64,000 bases of DNA from Duganella aquatilis (GTDB lineage Bacteria; Pseudomonadota; Gammaproteobacteria; Burkholderiales; Burkholderiaceae_D): NCBI RefSeq assembly GCF_009674565.1, contig NZ_WKJL01000001.1, positions 372,001 through 436,000 of the forward strand, in the 5' to 3' direction. The position numbers and the translations under genes were made by a program. Every line of letters begins with the position of its first letter. Position 1 is the stretch's first letter. Positions 50,659 through 59,899 of the stretch are shown here, piece by piece. The notes beneath the pieces are model-generated. The model was not told the origin of the DNA and made no database searches. It saw only the letters and a list, made by a program, of their open reading frames with translations.

Positions 50659-50836
50659 AAGATCGAGAACGTTTTTTTGAACTGCCGCCAATCGATACTG
50701 CTTACGCGCCCTAGCCTCTCCCCATTCGAGCGTCACGAAGATTATGAAGTTGCCAGTAGCAGTGACAGATAGTCCGAAAAATGACAACCAGCTGGGCCGC
50801 GGGGATTTCGTCAAACGGAAAAAGTTCTAATTGCGT
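50563..50836 (-). pseudogene. Decayed copy of the Cys-rich small phage gene
   Basis: Start ATG has become ACG (50834-50836 on this strand). The N-terminal TQLELFPFDE is recognisable, then a frameshift and stop separate it from the intact C-terminal block CCRGQCSRTKHPFKPCRYC. After that block the frame continues VRIRAITFNM and ends at the att site. Confidence 0.78.
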
Positions 50837-50899
50837 CGCGGCAATATGGCGAATTTTCGCCTATGATGCACTTACCTCCAATTTAATGTGACAAGTAAC
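50564..50899. mobile_element. Relic of a second, related filamentous phage
   Basis: Bases 50600-50836 are homologous to 42000-42268 of the intact prophage, and 50874-50899 to 43169-43195 (the CCTCCAATT...GTGACAAGT leader). The 0.9 kb between these was therefore deleted. The relic abuts attR, showing sequential or tandem dif integration. Confidence 0.8.
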
Positions 50900-50921
50900 A
50901 AAAAAGCCGCCCGAAGGCGGC
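50900..50921 (-). terminator. Intrinsic terminator of the PEP-CTERM gene
   Basis: GCCGCC (50906-50911) and GGCGGC (50916-50921) form a tetraloop hairpin, followed on the - strand by a T-run (50900-50905). It lies 19 bases after the stop. Confidence 0.85.
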
Positions 50922-50939
50922 GAAATTACATCTAAATGT

Positions 50940-51638
50940 TCAGCTACGACGGCGCGCCCTCACCGCTCCGACAGCCGCCAGACCGAGCAAGAGCATTATG
51001 TACGTTTCAGGTTCCGGAACGGCGGCGGCAACTCCAGAAAACGTGACCGGATAACTACTAGTACGGCCCTGCGACGCATTGTAATATTTGAAGTTCGAAT
51101 AAGCCTGTGCCAGACCGTTGGCGTAGTTAGCCGTAGTCTGATCGAAAAGCCCACCAGTAACCGTGATTAATGGACTGACATGAGATCCGTCATCTGTGCT
51201 TGAGTTGATCCAAATCGGAGCATCAAAAGTGTAAAATCCCGCGCCAGCAATTGTATAGTCGCCCGCCGCCAATCGAATAGTATCAATTGCAGTGAAGTAA
51301 TAAGCGCCAACTTTCGTGGAATCTTGGGAATTTGTATAGGCCGACGCAACAATGTCGCCACTCGAATTCCAAATATCGACCGTAGAGATATGGGTGTTGC
51401 CGAGCGTTGAACCTAAAGCATTGACCAACGTGTCCTGGTTTAAATGAAATGTGTAGCCCAAAATCCATCCGGAAGACACATAGGAACCATTAGTCAGATT
51501 CGGGACAGTAACGGGATTAATCACCCCGGCATCAATCGGATTGCCGTACGGATCATTGGGGATAGGAAAATCAGCCTTTGCAACCCCGCAAACACAGGAG
51601 GCTAACAACGAAGCTATGGCAATTATTTTAACTTTCAT
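50940..51638 (-). CDS. PEP-CTERM sorting domain protein
   Basis: 232-aa exported protein with signal peptide (AIASLLASCVCGVAKA) and C-terminal sorting signal AVPEPETYIMLLLGLAAVGA followed by RARRRS, the motif processed by exosortase in EPS-producing Gram-negatives. The middle is a beta-rich, Asn/Thr/Tyr-rich secreted domain of unknown function. It implies an exosortase elsewhere in the genome. Base composition is lower in GC than the core genes. Confidence 0.9.
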   Translation of the reverse strand: MKVKIIAIASLLASCVCGVAKADFPIPNDPYGNPIDAGVINPVTVPNLTNGSYVSSGWILGYTFHLNQDTLVNALGSTLGNTHISTVDIWNSSGDIVASAYTNSQDSTKVGAYYFTAIDTIRLAAGDYTIAGAGFYTFDAPIWINSSTDDGSHVSPLITVTGGLFDQTTANYANGLAQAYSNFKYYNASQGRTSSYPVTFSGVAAAVPEPETYIMLLLGLAAVGAVRARRRS

Positions 51639-52212
51639 TTTGCATCCAAGTGGTAGAAAGAGGCATATTCAAAAAATTTAATAATGATAATAATTGTTGG
51701 TGATTAATTCACCAATTCTTTGTAGCGTAAACGTGCTACATCCCCCCTATTGACATGCCAACAGCCGCAACTAGCAAAACAGGCAGTCATCCTTCTGCCT
51801 AGCCAACCAGCCCTTGGTGTTGCTATCGGCACACATGTGCCAGATGGAGCACAGGTGGAGCCAAGCGCGTTATTGCACCAAGTGTCCAGGCCCTCCACGG
51901 AATGGCCTTCGATCATCCGAAACGCCGTATGGACGGCATCAAGGATGCACGTGCAGTTAGGCAGTCGCCGGTACTTAACCTCCGGCAGTACGATGTCTTT
52001 ACTCGCTGGGCATGGTCGATGGCAGGATTTTATCGAGGCGGGCCGGCGAACATTAGGTTTTTAGAGGTCGCCTTCAGCAGCCTGCTAGTGACAATGTGCG
52101 AGTTTTTCACTTAAGAAACTTGATACAGTGACTGCAGCGCGGCTATCGCGCGTCAAGTGGCACCGACTCAATCGGTTGGTAAATTTTCTAAAAATCATAT
52201 GTTCGTATATTC
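51639..52212. other. Intergenic region with no supportable gene
   Basis: 574 bases. Short frames exist on both strands (for example 51902-52114 on +), but none shows a ribosome-binding site, a recognised domain or protein-like composition. An IR GTTC..GAAC at 52201-52218 overlaps the start of the next gene. I see no tRNA or IS end here. Confidence 0.5.
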
Positions 52213-53262
52213 ATGAACGAAAAAATATTACATTCGTCGGCACAAGCAATTGAGTTATTCAAAACACTCGTCAAGGCGCCATTGCAGACACTGTTAAACG
52301 GCGAAGTGTTCAGCGTCGAGGAGGAAGCCCAAGCATCATCCCCGGTCGCCCTCATCCTCGACACCTCCGCATCCTCCGATCTGGTTGTTCAATATCACAC
52401 CACGACAGCGGCATTTCTTGCCGCCAGCAGGATTCTGTACAACGATAAAGACGATTGCCGGACCTTCCAGTTGTCGCTGACGTTGCGAAATACTGTCAAC
52501 GGTTCATACGAACTGACGGAATTAAACAAGTTGGAGCGGGCCGTTTCACTCCTCATGAAGGGCATTCCAGTCATTGTCCCACGCTATCTTTGCTACGCAA
52601 GGGTTTTCCCCAAAGACAAGCCAACTGCCTTGTTTGACTTACTGGCGGTGGAAACAATTCCCCTGATTCAGCATATATTTTCCTCTCCCCATTTGAATCT
52701 CTCCGTGCTTCGACGTCAAATGGAATCGAAGAACAATGAAGGTGAAGTATTGCTGGATCCAACGTTGAAATCTCTGGCCGGGATTCGGAAATCGAAAGCC
52801 AATACCTTTTTATTCCTGAGCAAGAAGTATCTGGATATTCATAGTCTGCCTTATCTTTACAACCGTGAAAATGTGATGCGACTGGAAATTCCGGAAGGAG
52901 CGGAACCGGATGCAGTGGCGGAAGTAAAAAAAGCGTACCAGGCAATCCGCGAACATAATCTGGACAATTCCGTGGAAAGCCTGCAGTTGGACAGCAAGTT
53001 CAACATATGTAAAATCGAGTTCGCCGCCAGCGCTACCCTACGCGCTAAAAATGCGGTGATAGACACTGTCGCTAAGTTCGTTTCCCAATACGAGGTAGAC
53101 GGCACCGTGCATGCCGGATCACCGATGTCCGTCTTGACCGAAGACGTTGATGATGAGTTGGAGGAGGACGATGAAACGAGCTGTGCAGGGTGCCAAGGGA
53201 ATTTGACGAACGCGGAAGGTGACGTCTGCGATGTGTGCTACGGACTAAGAAAGCCCGACTAA
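52213..53262 (+). CDS. Unrecognised 349-aa protein with C-terminal zinc-ribbon-like motif
   Basis: No family recognised. The first 280 residues look like a mixed alpha/beta soluble protein (VALILDTSASSDLVVQYHTT, LERAVSLLMKGIPVIVPRYL). An acidic stretch (DVDDELEEDDE) is followed by CAGC...CDVC, a two-knuckle zinc ribbon, near residues 328-345. GC is clearly lower than the core genome, and it lies between phage and transposon debris, suggesting recent acquisition. The ATG at 52213 has no strong Shine-Dalgarno. Confidence 0.65.
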   Translation: MNEKILHSSAQAIELFKTLVKAPLQTLLNGEVFSVEEEAQASSPVALILDTSASSDLVVQYHTTTAAFLAASRILYNDKDDCRTFQLSLTLRNTVNGSYELTELNKLERAVSLLMKGIPVIVPRYLCYARVFPKDKPTALFDLLAVETIPLIQHIFSSPHLNLSVLRRQMESKNNEGEVLLDPTLKSLAGIRKSKANTFLFLSKKYLDIHSLPYLYNRENVMRLEIPEGAEPDAVAEVKKAYQAIREHNLDNSVESLQLDSKFNICKIEFAASATLRAKNAVIDTVAKFVSQYEVDGTVHAGSPMSVLTEDVDDELEEDDETSCAGCQGNLTNAEGDVCDVCYGLRKPD

Positions 53263-53395
53263 AATACCGACCGGCCTGGGGGCAATAAGGCGACGACAAT
53301 TTATAGATTTCGGCTTGCCGTGTCGCCCGGTGCAAGAAGTTGGCAAAACCGGATAATCGTCGTCGGCAGCCTGAGTAACGGTCTGATTTCAACAG

Positions 53396-53523
53396 TTAAG
53401 GGCACCTCGAAAAACCTGTTGTGCGTTGCGTTGCCGGTTTGCGATGCTCGCGGTGCTCAAGGACAGCTGCGCTTCTCGAACGACACTGCTGCCGCTTGCG
53501 ACGGTTTTTCGAGGCGACCTTAA
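53396..53523. repeat. 128-bp MITE-like element with IS5-type ends
   Basis: The left end AAGGGCACCTCGAAAAAC (53398-53415) and the right end GTTTTTCGAGGCGACCTT (53504-53521) are inverted repeats with two mismatches over 21 bases, including flanking TTAA. The interior has no gene. The GGGCACCTCGAAAAA terminus is typical of some IS5-family elements, so it is probably a non-autonomous derivative. Confidence 0.65.
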
Positions 53524-53679
53524 GCTGATTTAGGGCACGGCCATTGTCATGGGCGTGCTCAATTGCTTGAAGCGATTGAGAATCGCTGTTCACGCGTGTA
53601 GCTTCGCCACATGCGTCAAAGTCACGCGCCAATTCCCAATCCCAGCAGTTTGAAAGAGCGCTTATTGGTTTCCAACAGG

Positions 53680-53775
53680 CGACGTCAGTTCAAGACATGG
53701 GCGCGGCGACGAGCAATCGCTTTATGGCGAACTTGGGTGCCATAAGCATCGTCACCTCTGACGCTGGCGATGACT
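53680..53775 (-). pseudogene. IS5-like transposase fragment
   Basis: On the - strand, a frame reads KVIASVRGDDAYGTQVRHKA then IARRRAH and stops, resembling the GDxAYD...H.AI..RGA region of IS5-family transposases. No start or catalytic remainder is present. It lies 160 bases from the MITE-like element. Confidence 0.4.
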
Positions 53776-53984
53776 TTATTTTTGGCAATTGATGAAGCAG
53801 CATCAGCGCATCGCGCCAGCATAACAATCGTCCGATGTTTGGATTGTTCATGGCATTAAATTGACCATGTTACCTACCTGAGCGCGGAAATCACCGAGCC
53901 GGCCCACGCCGTGCGGCGCTCACGCAGCGCGATCCACAAATATGCGTTCCAAATTTCAGCAATGCTAAAACTGAGGTTGCTCGT

Positions 53985-54110
53985 TCGAGGCAGCAGCGAC
54001 GCACCTTAAAGCAGATCCACGAGGACGTAAGGGAATTGGGTTTTGTGAAGGGTCTTACGACAGTGGCGCGGCGTTCGCGAGGGTATGGAGCGAGAGGTAA
54101 GCTGAGTGGG
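53985..54110 (+). pseudogene. Transposase C-terminal fragment candidate
   Basis: The + frame LKQIHEDVRELGFVKGLTTV followed by ARRSRGY resembles the I..E....GY.GS...V..Y element of ISL3/IS21-type transposases. Only about 40 residues remain. The rest of 53263-54257 contains nothing else I can support. Confidence 0.3.
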
Positions 54111-54257
54111 TCAATCCGTCAAGGAAACGAACAATCCGTACTTGAAAGAGTGGGTCACTACAGCAGCAAGGCTGATCTGTTTTGCTGCTGCCGGACAATT
54201 AAATTCAACTTGGAAACAGCTCTTGCATTATTGTGAAATAATTATTTCAATGCAATA

Positions 54258-57200
54258 ATGACAAACCATTGCCTTTCCGTTTTTAATTCGCTCATGACTT
54301 CCTCTGCAAATACCGCACCTAAGCTTTTCAATGGCCAAGATGGCCTCACCTATCTGAAATCGATTAGCGCCAGCACCCGTGCAACAAACCATGTTGTCCT
54401 CAACGATGGAAAGATACTCGTGACGGACGATTCCTCGTTCTGGCGTTTTAATGCTGACGGCAGTGTGGACCAGAGTTTTGGGAATGGTGGAACGGCCTCG
54501 TTCAGTGCCGTTGCGCCATCCGGTGGATACACCCTCGGCGCCATGATGAAGACACCCGACGGCAAGGTGTTGGTATCGTCGACAGTGAAGGTGCCGGGCG
54601 CCGCCAATGGCGACCTGCAATGGGTGGTGATGCGCCTGGACGAGCACGGTGTATTTGACCCGACTTACGCAAATGGCGCCGGCCGCACCTACCTCAATTC
54701 CTCGATAATTCGCGAATTCTCCAAGACAATGATGGTTCAGCCGGACGGCAAAGTGCTCATCACTGGTTTCGATGATTCATTCACGGTGTTACATGGCCTT
54801 GTCGTTGGCCGACTGAACCCGGATGGAACCCCCGACACCGGCTTCGGTACCGCTGGCATGGCCGTGGTTCCGGATTTGAACGGTACGGTAAGGAGCACGG
54901 GGGTACTCGCGGACGGAAAGATTTTGGTCCTCATCACGGACTACCTTGGCGGGTACAGTCTGGTGCGCTTGCTGAATAATGGCAAGCTTGATACCAGCTT
55001 TGCCTTCAATGGCGTGCTTCACCCTACCGATATGTCGAATAACACCAGCTTGCTGGCGCTGCCGGACGGTGGCTTCCTGCTGTCGGGCTACGCGATGAAT
55101 CCGGCTACCGGCGACGGTGTGAGTGTCCGCGGCTCTCTGGTACGGTACACGGCCTCCGGCGACCTTGATCAGGCGTGGGGGCAAGGCGGCCGAATGCTGG
55201 TGGACTTGAGCAAATCGGTGGGATTGGCGGCCACGCCAACCGCGCCGTCTTCCACTTTTTTGGGTGCTATGCAGGTCGATAGCCAGGGCCGCATTCTGCT
55301 TATCGCCTCCACGGGAACATCGATGGGCTCTGAGAGTGGCAAGGAAGAATTGCTGCTGGTGCGTTTTCGCGCCGACGGCAGCCTGGACGATAATTTCGGC
55401 CATGGCGGCGTTCAGGTCCTGGCCGGGCCGCTCAATTTCATCTACCCGGACCCGATGCAAATCGCTGCCGACGGCACCATCTCCATCGTTGGCCAGCAGG
55501 GTAACTGGGGTGCTAATTATTTCGCCGATAATTTTTTGCTGCAGTTGGGGGCCGACGGCAAGCCGCTCGCGAGCTTTGGCGCTGGCGACGGCGCCGTAGT
55601 AAACGAAGTGAGTCTGACGCCAGGGCTGCCGGTCGTGCTCGCCGCCCACATCCAGGTGCGTGATAAGGAGTTGGATGCGTCGAACTACGCGGGCGCTATG
55701 CTGGTACTGACGCGCCACGGCGGCGCAAACGCCGGCGATGGCTTTGTGGCCTCCGGCGCGATGGCATTTAAAGATGGCAAAGTAGTGATGAATGGTGTGG
55801 AAATCGGTAATGTTTCCAGCAACGCAGGAACCCTGCAGATCAATTTCAACGAGCGGGCCAGCAATGCGCTTGTCAATAAGGTGCTGCAGTCGATCGCCTA
55901 CACCAACCCAGGCAACGCCGTAGCCAGCGATGTCCAACTGGATTGGAAGTTCAGCGATGGCAGCCTCGAATCTAGGTTCAGCACCACGGTCCATGTCGGA
56001 TCGTCCAGCATACCGTACTGGATTACCCGCTTGCTCGACACCGGCAAGGACACGCCCGCCGAACTCGTGGCGCACCTGCATGATGCCATGGCGGATTCCA
56101 ACGACTTCAAACTTAAGTTCAACGGCGCATCGACAGCCGACCAAGCTGCGATCAAGGCGGTGATGGCCGACATCGCCAACGTTGCCAACTTAAAATTTGG
56201 CAAGACCGGTATCGACCTGCTGTTCCAGCACAGCGCAATCGTCAACGCCGACAAGGCCTCGGTGGTGGGGCTGATCGATGACGGTGCGGCCGTTTATTAC
56301 GCTGGAACGGGCAAAGCCACTTTGCTCCACGCGCTGGGCCATGTGCTGGGACTTCAGGACGCCAATAGTGGCAGCCCATCCGTGATGGCGGACGCCGCGG
56401 CGTTGTCGGCCACCGACATAGCGGCCCTGCAGTATCTCTACGGGCCGAGTCCGACCGAGCGCAGCGGGAACGATACCTACCGGCCAGACACCGCCACAGC
56501 CAATTTCATTTGGGATGGCGGTGGCAACGACACCATTAGTCTGGCTGGTAGCAAGCAAGGGGTTACGCTGCACCTGGAACCTGGTCACTGGGACTGGCTA
56601 GTCAAGCAAGGCCCGGACATCACCGCCCCCGGCCAGATCACCGTCAATTTCGGCAGCGTGATCGAGAATGCGATTGGCGGCGATGGCAACGACACCCTTT
56701 ATGGCACGGCCACTGCGAATATCCTGGCAGGTGGCGCCGGCGACGACATGCTGGTTGGCCTGGGGGGCGGTGACACTCTCGACGGTGGCGCCGGCGTCGA
56801 CGTGGCTGGCTATGCTGGCGTGCGTGCCAACTACACGGTCAATATCAGCGCACAAGGCGTGAGTGTGAGCGGTGGCGGCTTGTCGGCACCGGATACGTTA
56901 AAGGACGTCGAGCGCATCGCGTTCGCCGATGCCATAGTCGCCGTGGACGTTGACGGCGTGGCAGGCAAGGCTTTCCGCCTATACCAGGCAGCGTTTGACC
57001 GCTTGCCAGATTCTGCCGGGCTGGGTTTGTGGATCACCTTGATGGATAAGGGCATGAGCCTGAATGCTGCGGCACAGGGCTTTATCCAAAGCGAGGAGTT
57101 TGCAGGCAAATTCGGCGGCCATCCCGATGCACAAACCTTCGTTAGCAAGCTGTACCAGAACGTGCTGCATCGCGCGGGGGAACCGGCCGGTCTGGCATTC

Positions 57201-57335
57201 TGGACTGGCTTGCTCGAACGTGGCACGCTCAGCATGGCTGACGTACTGATAGGATTTAGCGAAAGCGCCGAGAATCAGGCCCAAGTCGTCGGTTCCGTAC
57301 AGCACGGGATCGGGTATACGCCGTGGCATGGTTAA
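54258..57335 (+). CDS. Large secreted RTX protein: delta-60 repeats, degenerate metzincin motif, DUF4214
   Basis: 1025 aa. Residues about 60-440 hold delta-60-type repeats (pattern xPDGKVLV, RxNxDGxxDxxFGxxG). A metzincin-like core near 600-740 carries HALGHVLGLQD at 691-701, in which the catalytic Glu and third His of HExxHxxGxxH are replaced by Ala and Asp; VMAD and AALQYLYGP follow as in serralysins. RTX calcium repeats (GGDGNDTLYG, GGAGDDML, GGGDTLDGGAG) lie near 808-860, and a DUF4214 domain covers about 905-1015. No N-terminal signal: type I secretion likely. ATG 54294 is an alternative start. Confidence 0.82.
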   Translation: MTNHCLSVFNSLMTSSANTAPKLFNGQDGLTYLKSISASTRATNHVVLNDGKILVTDDSSFWRFNADGSVDQSFGNGGTASFSAVAPSGGYTLGAMMKTPDGKVLVSSTVKVPGAANGDLQWVVMRLDEHGVFDPTYANGAGRTYLNSSIIREFSKTMMVQPDGKVLITGFDDSFTVLHGLVVGRLNPDGTPDTGFGTAGMAVVPDLNGTVRSTGVLADGKILVLITDYLGGYSLVRLLNNGKLDTSFAFNGVLHPTDMSNNTSLLALPDGGFLLSGYAMNPATGDGVSVRGSLVRYTASGDLDQAWGQGGRMLVDLSKSVGLAATPTAPSSTFLGAMQVDSQGRILLIASTGTSMGSESGKEELLLVRFRADGSLDDNFGHGGVQVLAGPLNFIYPDPMQIAADGTISIVGQQGNWGANYFADNFLLQLGADGKPLASFGAGDGAVVNEVSLTPGLPVVLAAHIQVRDKELDASNYAGAMLVLTRHGGANAGDGFVASGAMAFKDGKVVMNGVEIGNVSSNAGTLQINFNERASNALVNKVLQSIAYTNPGNAVASDVQLDWKFSDGSLESRFSTTVHVGSSSIPYWITRLLDTGKDTPAELVAHLHDAMADSNDFKLKFNGASTADQAAIKAVMADIANVANLKFGKTGIDLLFQHSAIVNADKASVVGLIDDGAAVYYAGTGKATLLHALGHVLGLQDANSGSPSVMADAAALSATDIAALQYLYGPSPTERSGNDTYRPDTATANFIWDGGGNDTISLAGSKQGVTLHLEPGHWDWLVKQGPDITAPGQITVNFGSVIENAIGGDGNDTLYGTATANILAGGAGDDMLVGLGGGDTLDGGAGVDVAGYAGVRANYTVNISAQGVSVSGGGLSAPDTLKDVERIAFADAIVAVDVDGVAGKAFRLYQAAFDRLPDSAGLGLWITLMDKGMSLNAAAQGFIQSEEFAGKFGGHPDAQTFVSKLYQNVLHRAGEPAGLAFWTGLLERGTLSMADVLIGFSESAENQAQVVGSVQHGIGYTPWHG

Positions 57336-57594
57336 GCCAAGTTCGCCAACTCCTCGTCAGCGCGCACTACGGTCCTGAATATATCCTGCGGAAATGTGTT
57401 GAATAAATCTGTCGCCCCAGCCCTCTCCTTCACCAAAGTTCATCTCGAACACGGGGCAACAGATGGAGGCGATTGCGCCGCGACCGGCGGCCTCGCCGTC
57501 CTGACTACGGAAAACACGTAGGAGAAAACACTTGTGAACTATTGCCTAGGTAAATATAATTCAGGCTGATTGTCGCTTCCGGGCTTGGCGTTTT

Positions 57595-58032
57595 ATGCAA
57601 ACAGTTGAAGAATTGCAAAATGGGCAGTTTGGCTTTTTGATCAGCCAGGCCCGCAATGCGGTCTTTGCCGCGCTGGATAAAGAAATGCTACCGCTGGACC
57701 TGACCGCGTCGCAGTTTGTCGTGGTCGTCGGTGCGATGCGTGAGCGCGCGCGGACAGTCAATGAATTTTGCCAGCTGGCCGGGATCGAACCCGGCCCGAT
57801 GTCGCGGTTGCTGGACCGGATGGAAGCCAAAGGCATCCTCCGCCGGGGCCGCGACCTCGAAGATAGGCGCCAGGTCAATATTACCCTGACCGAAAAAGGC
57901 GCCGCGCTTTACCCACAGATCAACGCCGCGATCCACAAGGTCTACGGGCAGTTGCTGCATGGGTTCAGCGAACAGGAGGCGCTGGCCTTCAAAAGTGCGC
58001 TGGAAAAAATTCTGCTCAACGCGAGACAGTAG
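57595..58032 (+). CDS. MarR-family transcriptional regulator
   Basis: 145-aa winged-helix regulator: TASQFVVVVGAM, TVNEFCQLAGIEPGPMSRLL, DRMEAKGILRRG, EDRRQVNITLTEKGA. Dimerisation helices are at both ends. MarR proteins respond to phenolics or oxidants. The downstream mqo gene (137 bases further) may be a target. The 259-base leader shows no clear palindrome. Confidence 0.92.
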   Translation: MQTVEELQNGQFGFLISQARNAVFAALDKEMLPLDLTASQFVVVVGAMRERARTVNEFCQLAGIEPGPMSRLLDRMEAKGILRRGRDLEDRRQVNITLTEKGAALYPQINAAIHKVYGQLLHGFSEQEALAFKSALEKILLNARQ

Positions 58033-58169
58033 TCTGCAAGAACACGGCATACAACCAGCGCTATGCCGCTTGCAGCAAAGTAAATTCTCGAATTCACCCG
58101 TTTGCGCCCGCGCTACCGTTTGCTTGACGGCGGCCGCCGCATGCAATCTTTACTAGAGGGGTCTATCCC

Positions 58170-59882
58170 ATGAGCGAAGCAAATAACAACAATACTGCAG
58201 CGCCTGCCGACGGCAAGCGTTTCTCCCGTCGCAAATTCATTGGGGCCGCGGTCGGCGCCGCCGCCGTCTGGGGCGGTTACTCGGTGTTCTTCGGCGGCCA
58301 GTTCCGCGCCGACAAGGCGGACCGCAAGGTCGACGTGCTGCTGATCGGCGGCGGCATCATGAGCGCCACCCTCGGCGTCTATCTGACCGAGCTTGAACCA
58401 AGCTGGACCTTCGAAGTGTTCGAGCGCCTGGACAAGGTGGCGGAAGAAAGTTCGAACGGCTGGAACAACGCCGGCACCGGCCACTCGGCGCTCTGCGAAC
58501 TGAACTACACGCCGATGGACGACAAGGGTGTCGTGCACATCAACCAGGCTATCGGCATCAACGAGAACTTCCAGATCTCGCGCCAGTTCTGGTCGCACCA
58601 GGTGCGCAAGGGCGTGCTGGGCAACCCGCGCGAGTTCATCAATTCGACGCCGCACATGAACCTGGTGTTCGGTCCGGAAAACCGCGAGTTCATCCGCAAG
58701 CGCGTCGCCGCTCTGAAGGCGTCGCCGCTGTTCGCCGGCATGGAAATGACCACCGATCCGGCCAAGATCAAGGAATGGGTGCCGATCATGATGGAAGGCC
58801 GCAAGCCGGACGAGATGGTCACCGCCACCCGCTCGCCGCTGGGCACCGACGTCAACCTGGGGGCGATCACCCGCCAGTTCTACCAGCACCTGAGCCAGAA
58901 GAGCAAAATTACCACCGGCCATGAAGTGCGCTCGATCACGCGCAACAACGATGGCAGCTGGCGCGTGTCGGCTTTCGACATCAAGGACAAATCCAAGGTC
59001 CAGACCATTGATGCCGGCCACATCTTCATCGGCGCCGGCGGCGCCGCCCTGCCGCTGTTGCAGCTGTCGGGCATTCCTGAAGCCAAGCAGTACGGCGGCT
59101 TCCCGGTCGGCGGCGAGTTCCTGGTGACGGACAATCCGGCCATCACCTCGCGTCACCTGGCCAAGGTCTACGGCCTGGCCGACACCGGTTCGCCGCCGAT
59201 GTCGGTGCCGCACCTGGATACCCGCGTGCTGGACGGAAAAACCGTGCTGCTGTTCGGACCGTTCGCCACCTGGTCGAGCAAGTTCCTCAAGAATGGCTCG
59301 TATTTCGATATCGCCAAGGCCACCACGCCGTCCAACATCATTCCGCAACTGCAGGTCGGCGCCCACGAGTTCGCGTTGGTCAAATATCTGGCGCAGCAGC
59401 TGGAGCTGTCGCGTGAAGAAAAGATGGCCGCACTGCGCCACTACATGCCGGAAGCGAAGGACGAAGATTGGCGCCTGTGGCAAGCGGGCCAGCGCGTGCA
59501 GATCATCAAGAACATGCCCGACAAGGGCGGCGTCCTGAAGCTGGGCACGGAAGTTGTGGTGTCGGAAGACCGCTCGGTGTCGGCATTGCTGGGCGCGTCG
59601 CCAGGCGGTTCGACCTCGCCGGCGATCATGCTGTCGCTGCTGGAAAAGGTCTTCCCGGAACAGCTGAAGACGGACGCCTGGCAGGCAAAAATCCACGAGA
59701 TCGTTCCGTCGTATGGCAAAAAGCTGAACGAGAATCCGCAGCTGCTGGCGACCACCTGGGCCGCCACCGCGGAAACGCTGCAACTGGCGATCGCTTCGCC
59801 GAGCCTGGAAAACTTCGTCCCAGGCAGCGCTGCTGTCGAGCAGCCTGGGCAAGTGAAAAAAGTGCCGGATATCGCGCTGTAA
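58170..59882 (+). CDS. mqo: Malate:quinone oxidoreductase with Tat-like signal
   Basis: 570-aa FAD enzyme oxidising malate to oxaloacetate with electrons passed to quinone. Family motifs: VDVLLIGGGIMSATLGVYL, NAGTGHSALCELNYTP, FVGPENREF-like and GASPGGSTSPAIMLSLLEKV. Unlike E. coli Mqo, the N-terminus has SRRKFIG followed by a hydrophobic helix, a twin-arginine signal, at residues 19-42. That predicts export or an outward-facing membrane location, an unusual place for a TCA enzyme. Ends 17 bases before the convergent lyase gene. Confidence 0.93.
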   Translation: MSEANNNNTAAPADGKRFSRRKFIGAAVGAAAVWGGYSVFFGGQFRADKADRKVDVLLIGGGIMSATLGVYLTELEPSWTFEVFERLDKVAEESSNGWNNAGTGHSALCELNYTPMDDKGVVHINQAIGINENFQISRQFWSHQVRKGVLGNPREFINSTPHMNLVFGPENREFIRKRVAALKASPLFAGMEMTTDPAKIKEWVPIMMEGRKPDEMVTATRSPLGTDVNLGAITRQFYQHLSQKSKITTGHEVRSITRNNDGSWRVSAFDIKDKSKVQTIDAGHIFIGAGGAALPLLQLSGIPEAKQYGGFPVGGEFLVTDNPAITSRHLAKVYGLADTGSPPMSVPHLDTRVLDGKTVLLFGPFATWSSKFLKNGSYFDIAKATTPSNIIPQLQVGAHEFALVKYLAQQLELSREEKMAALRHYMPEAKDEDWRLWQAGQRVQIIKNMPDKGGVLKLGTEVVVSEDRSVSALLGASPGGSTSPAIMLSLLEKVFPEQLKTDAWQAKIHEIVPSYGKKLNENPQLLATTWAATAETLQLAIASPSLENFVPGSAAVEQPGQVKKVPDIAL

Positions 59883-59899
59883 GACGCGACGGCCGAACG

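Noticed and set aside
51704..52114. 70-residue frames on both strands between the PEP-CTERM and the 349-aa gene.
   Set aside because: No recognisable domain, start signal or conservation clue; treated as non-coding debris.
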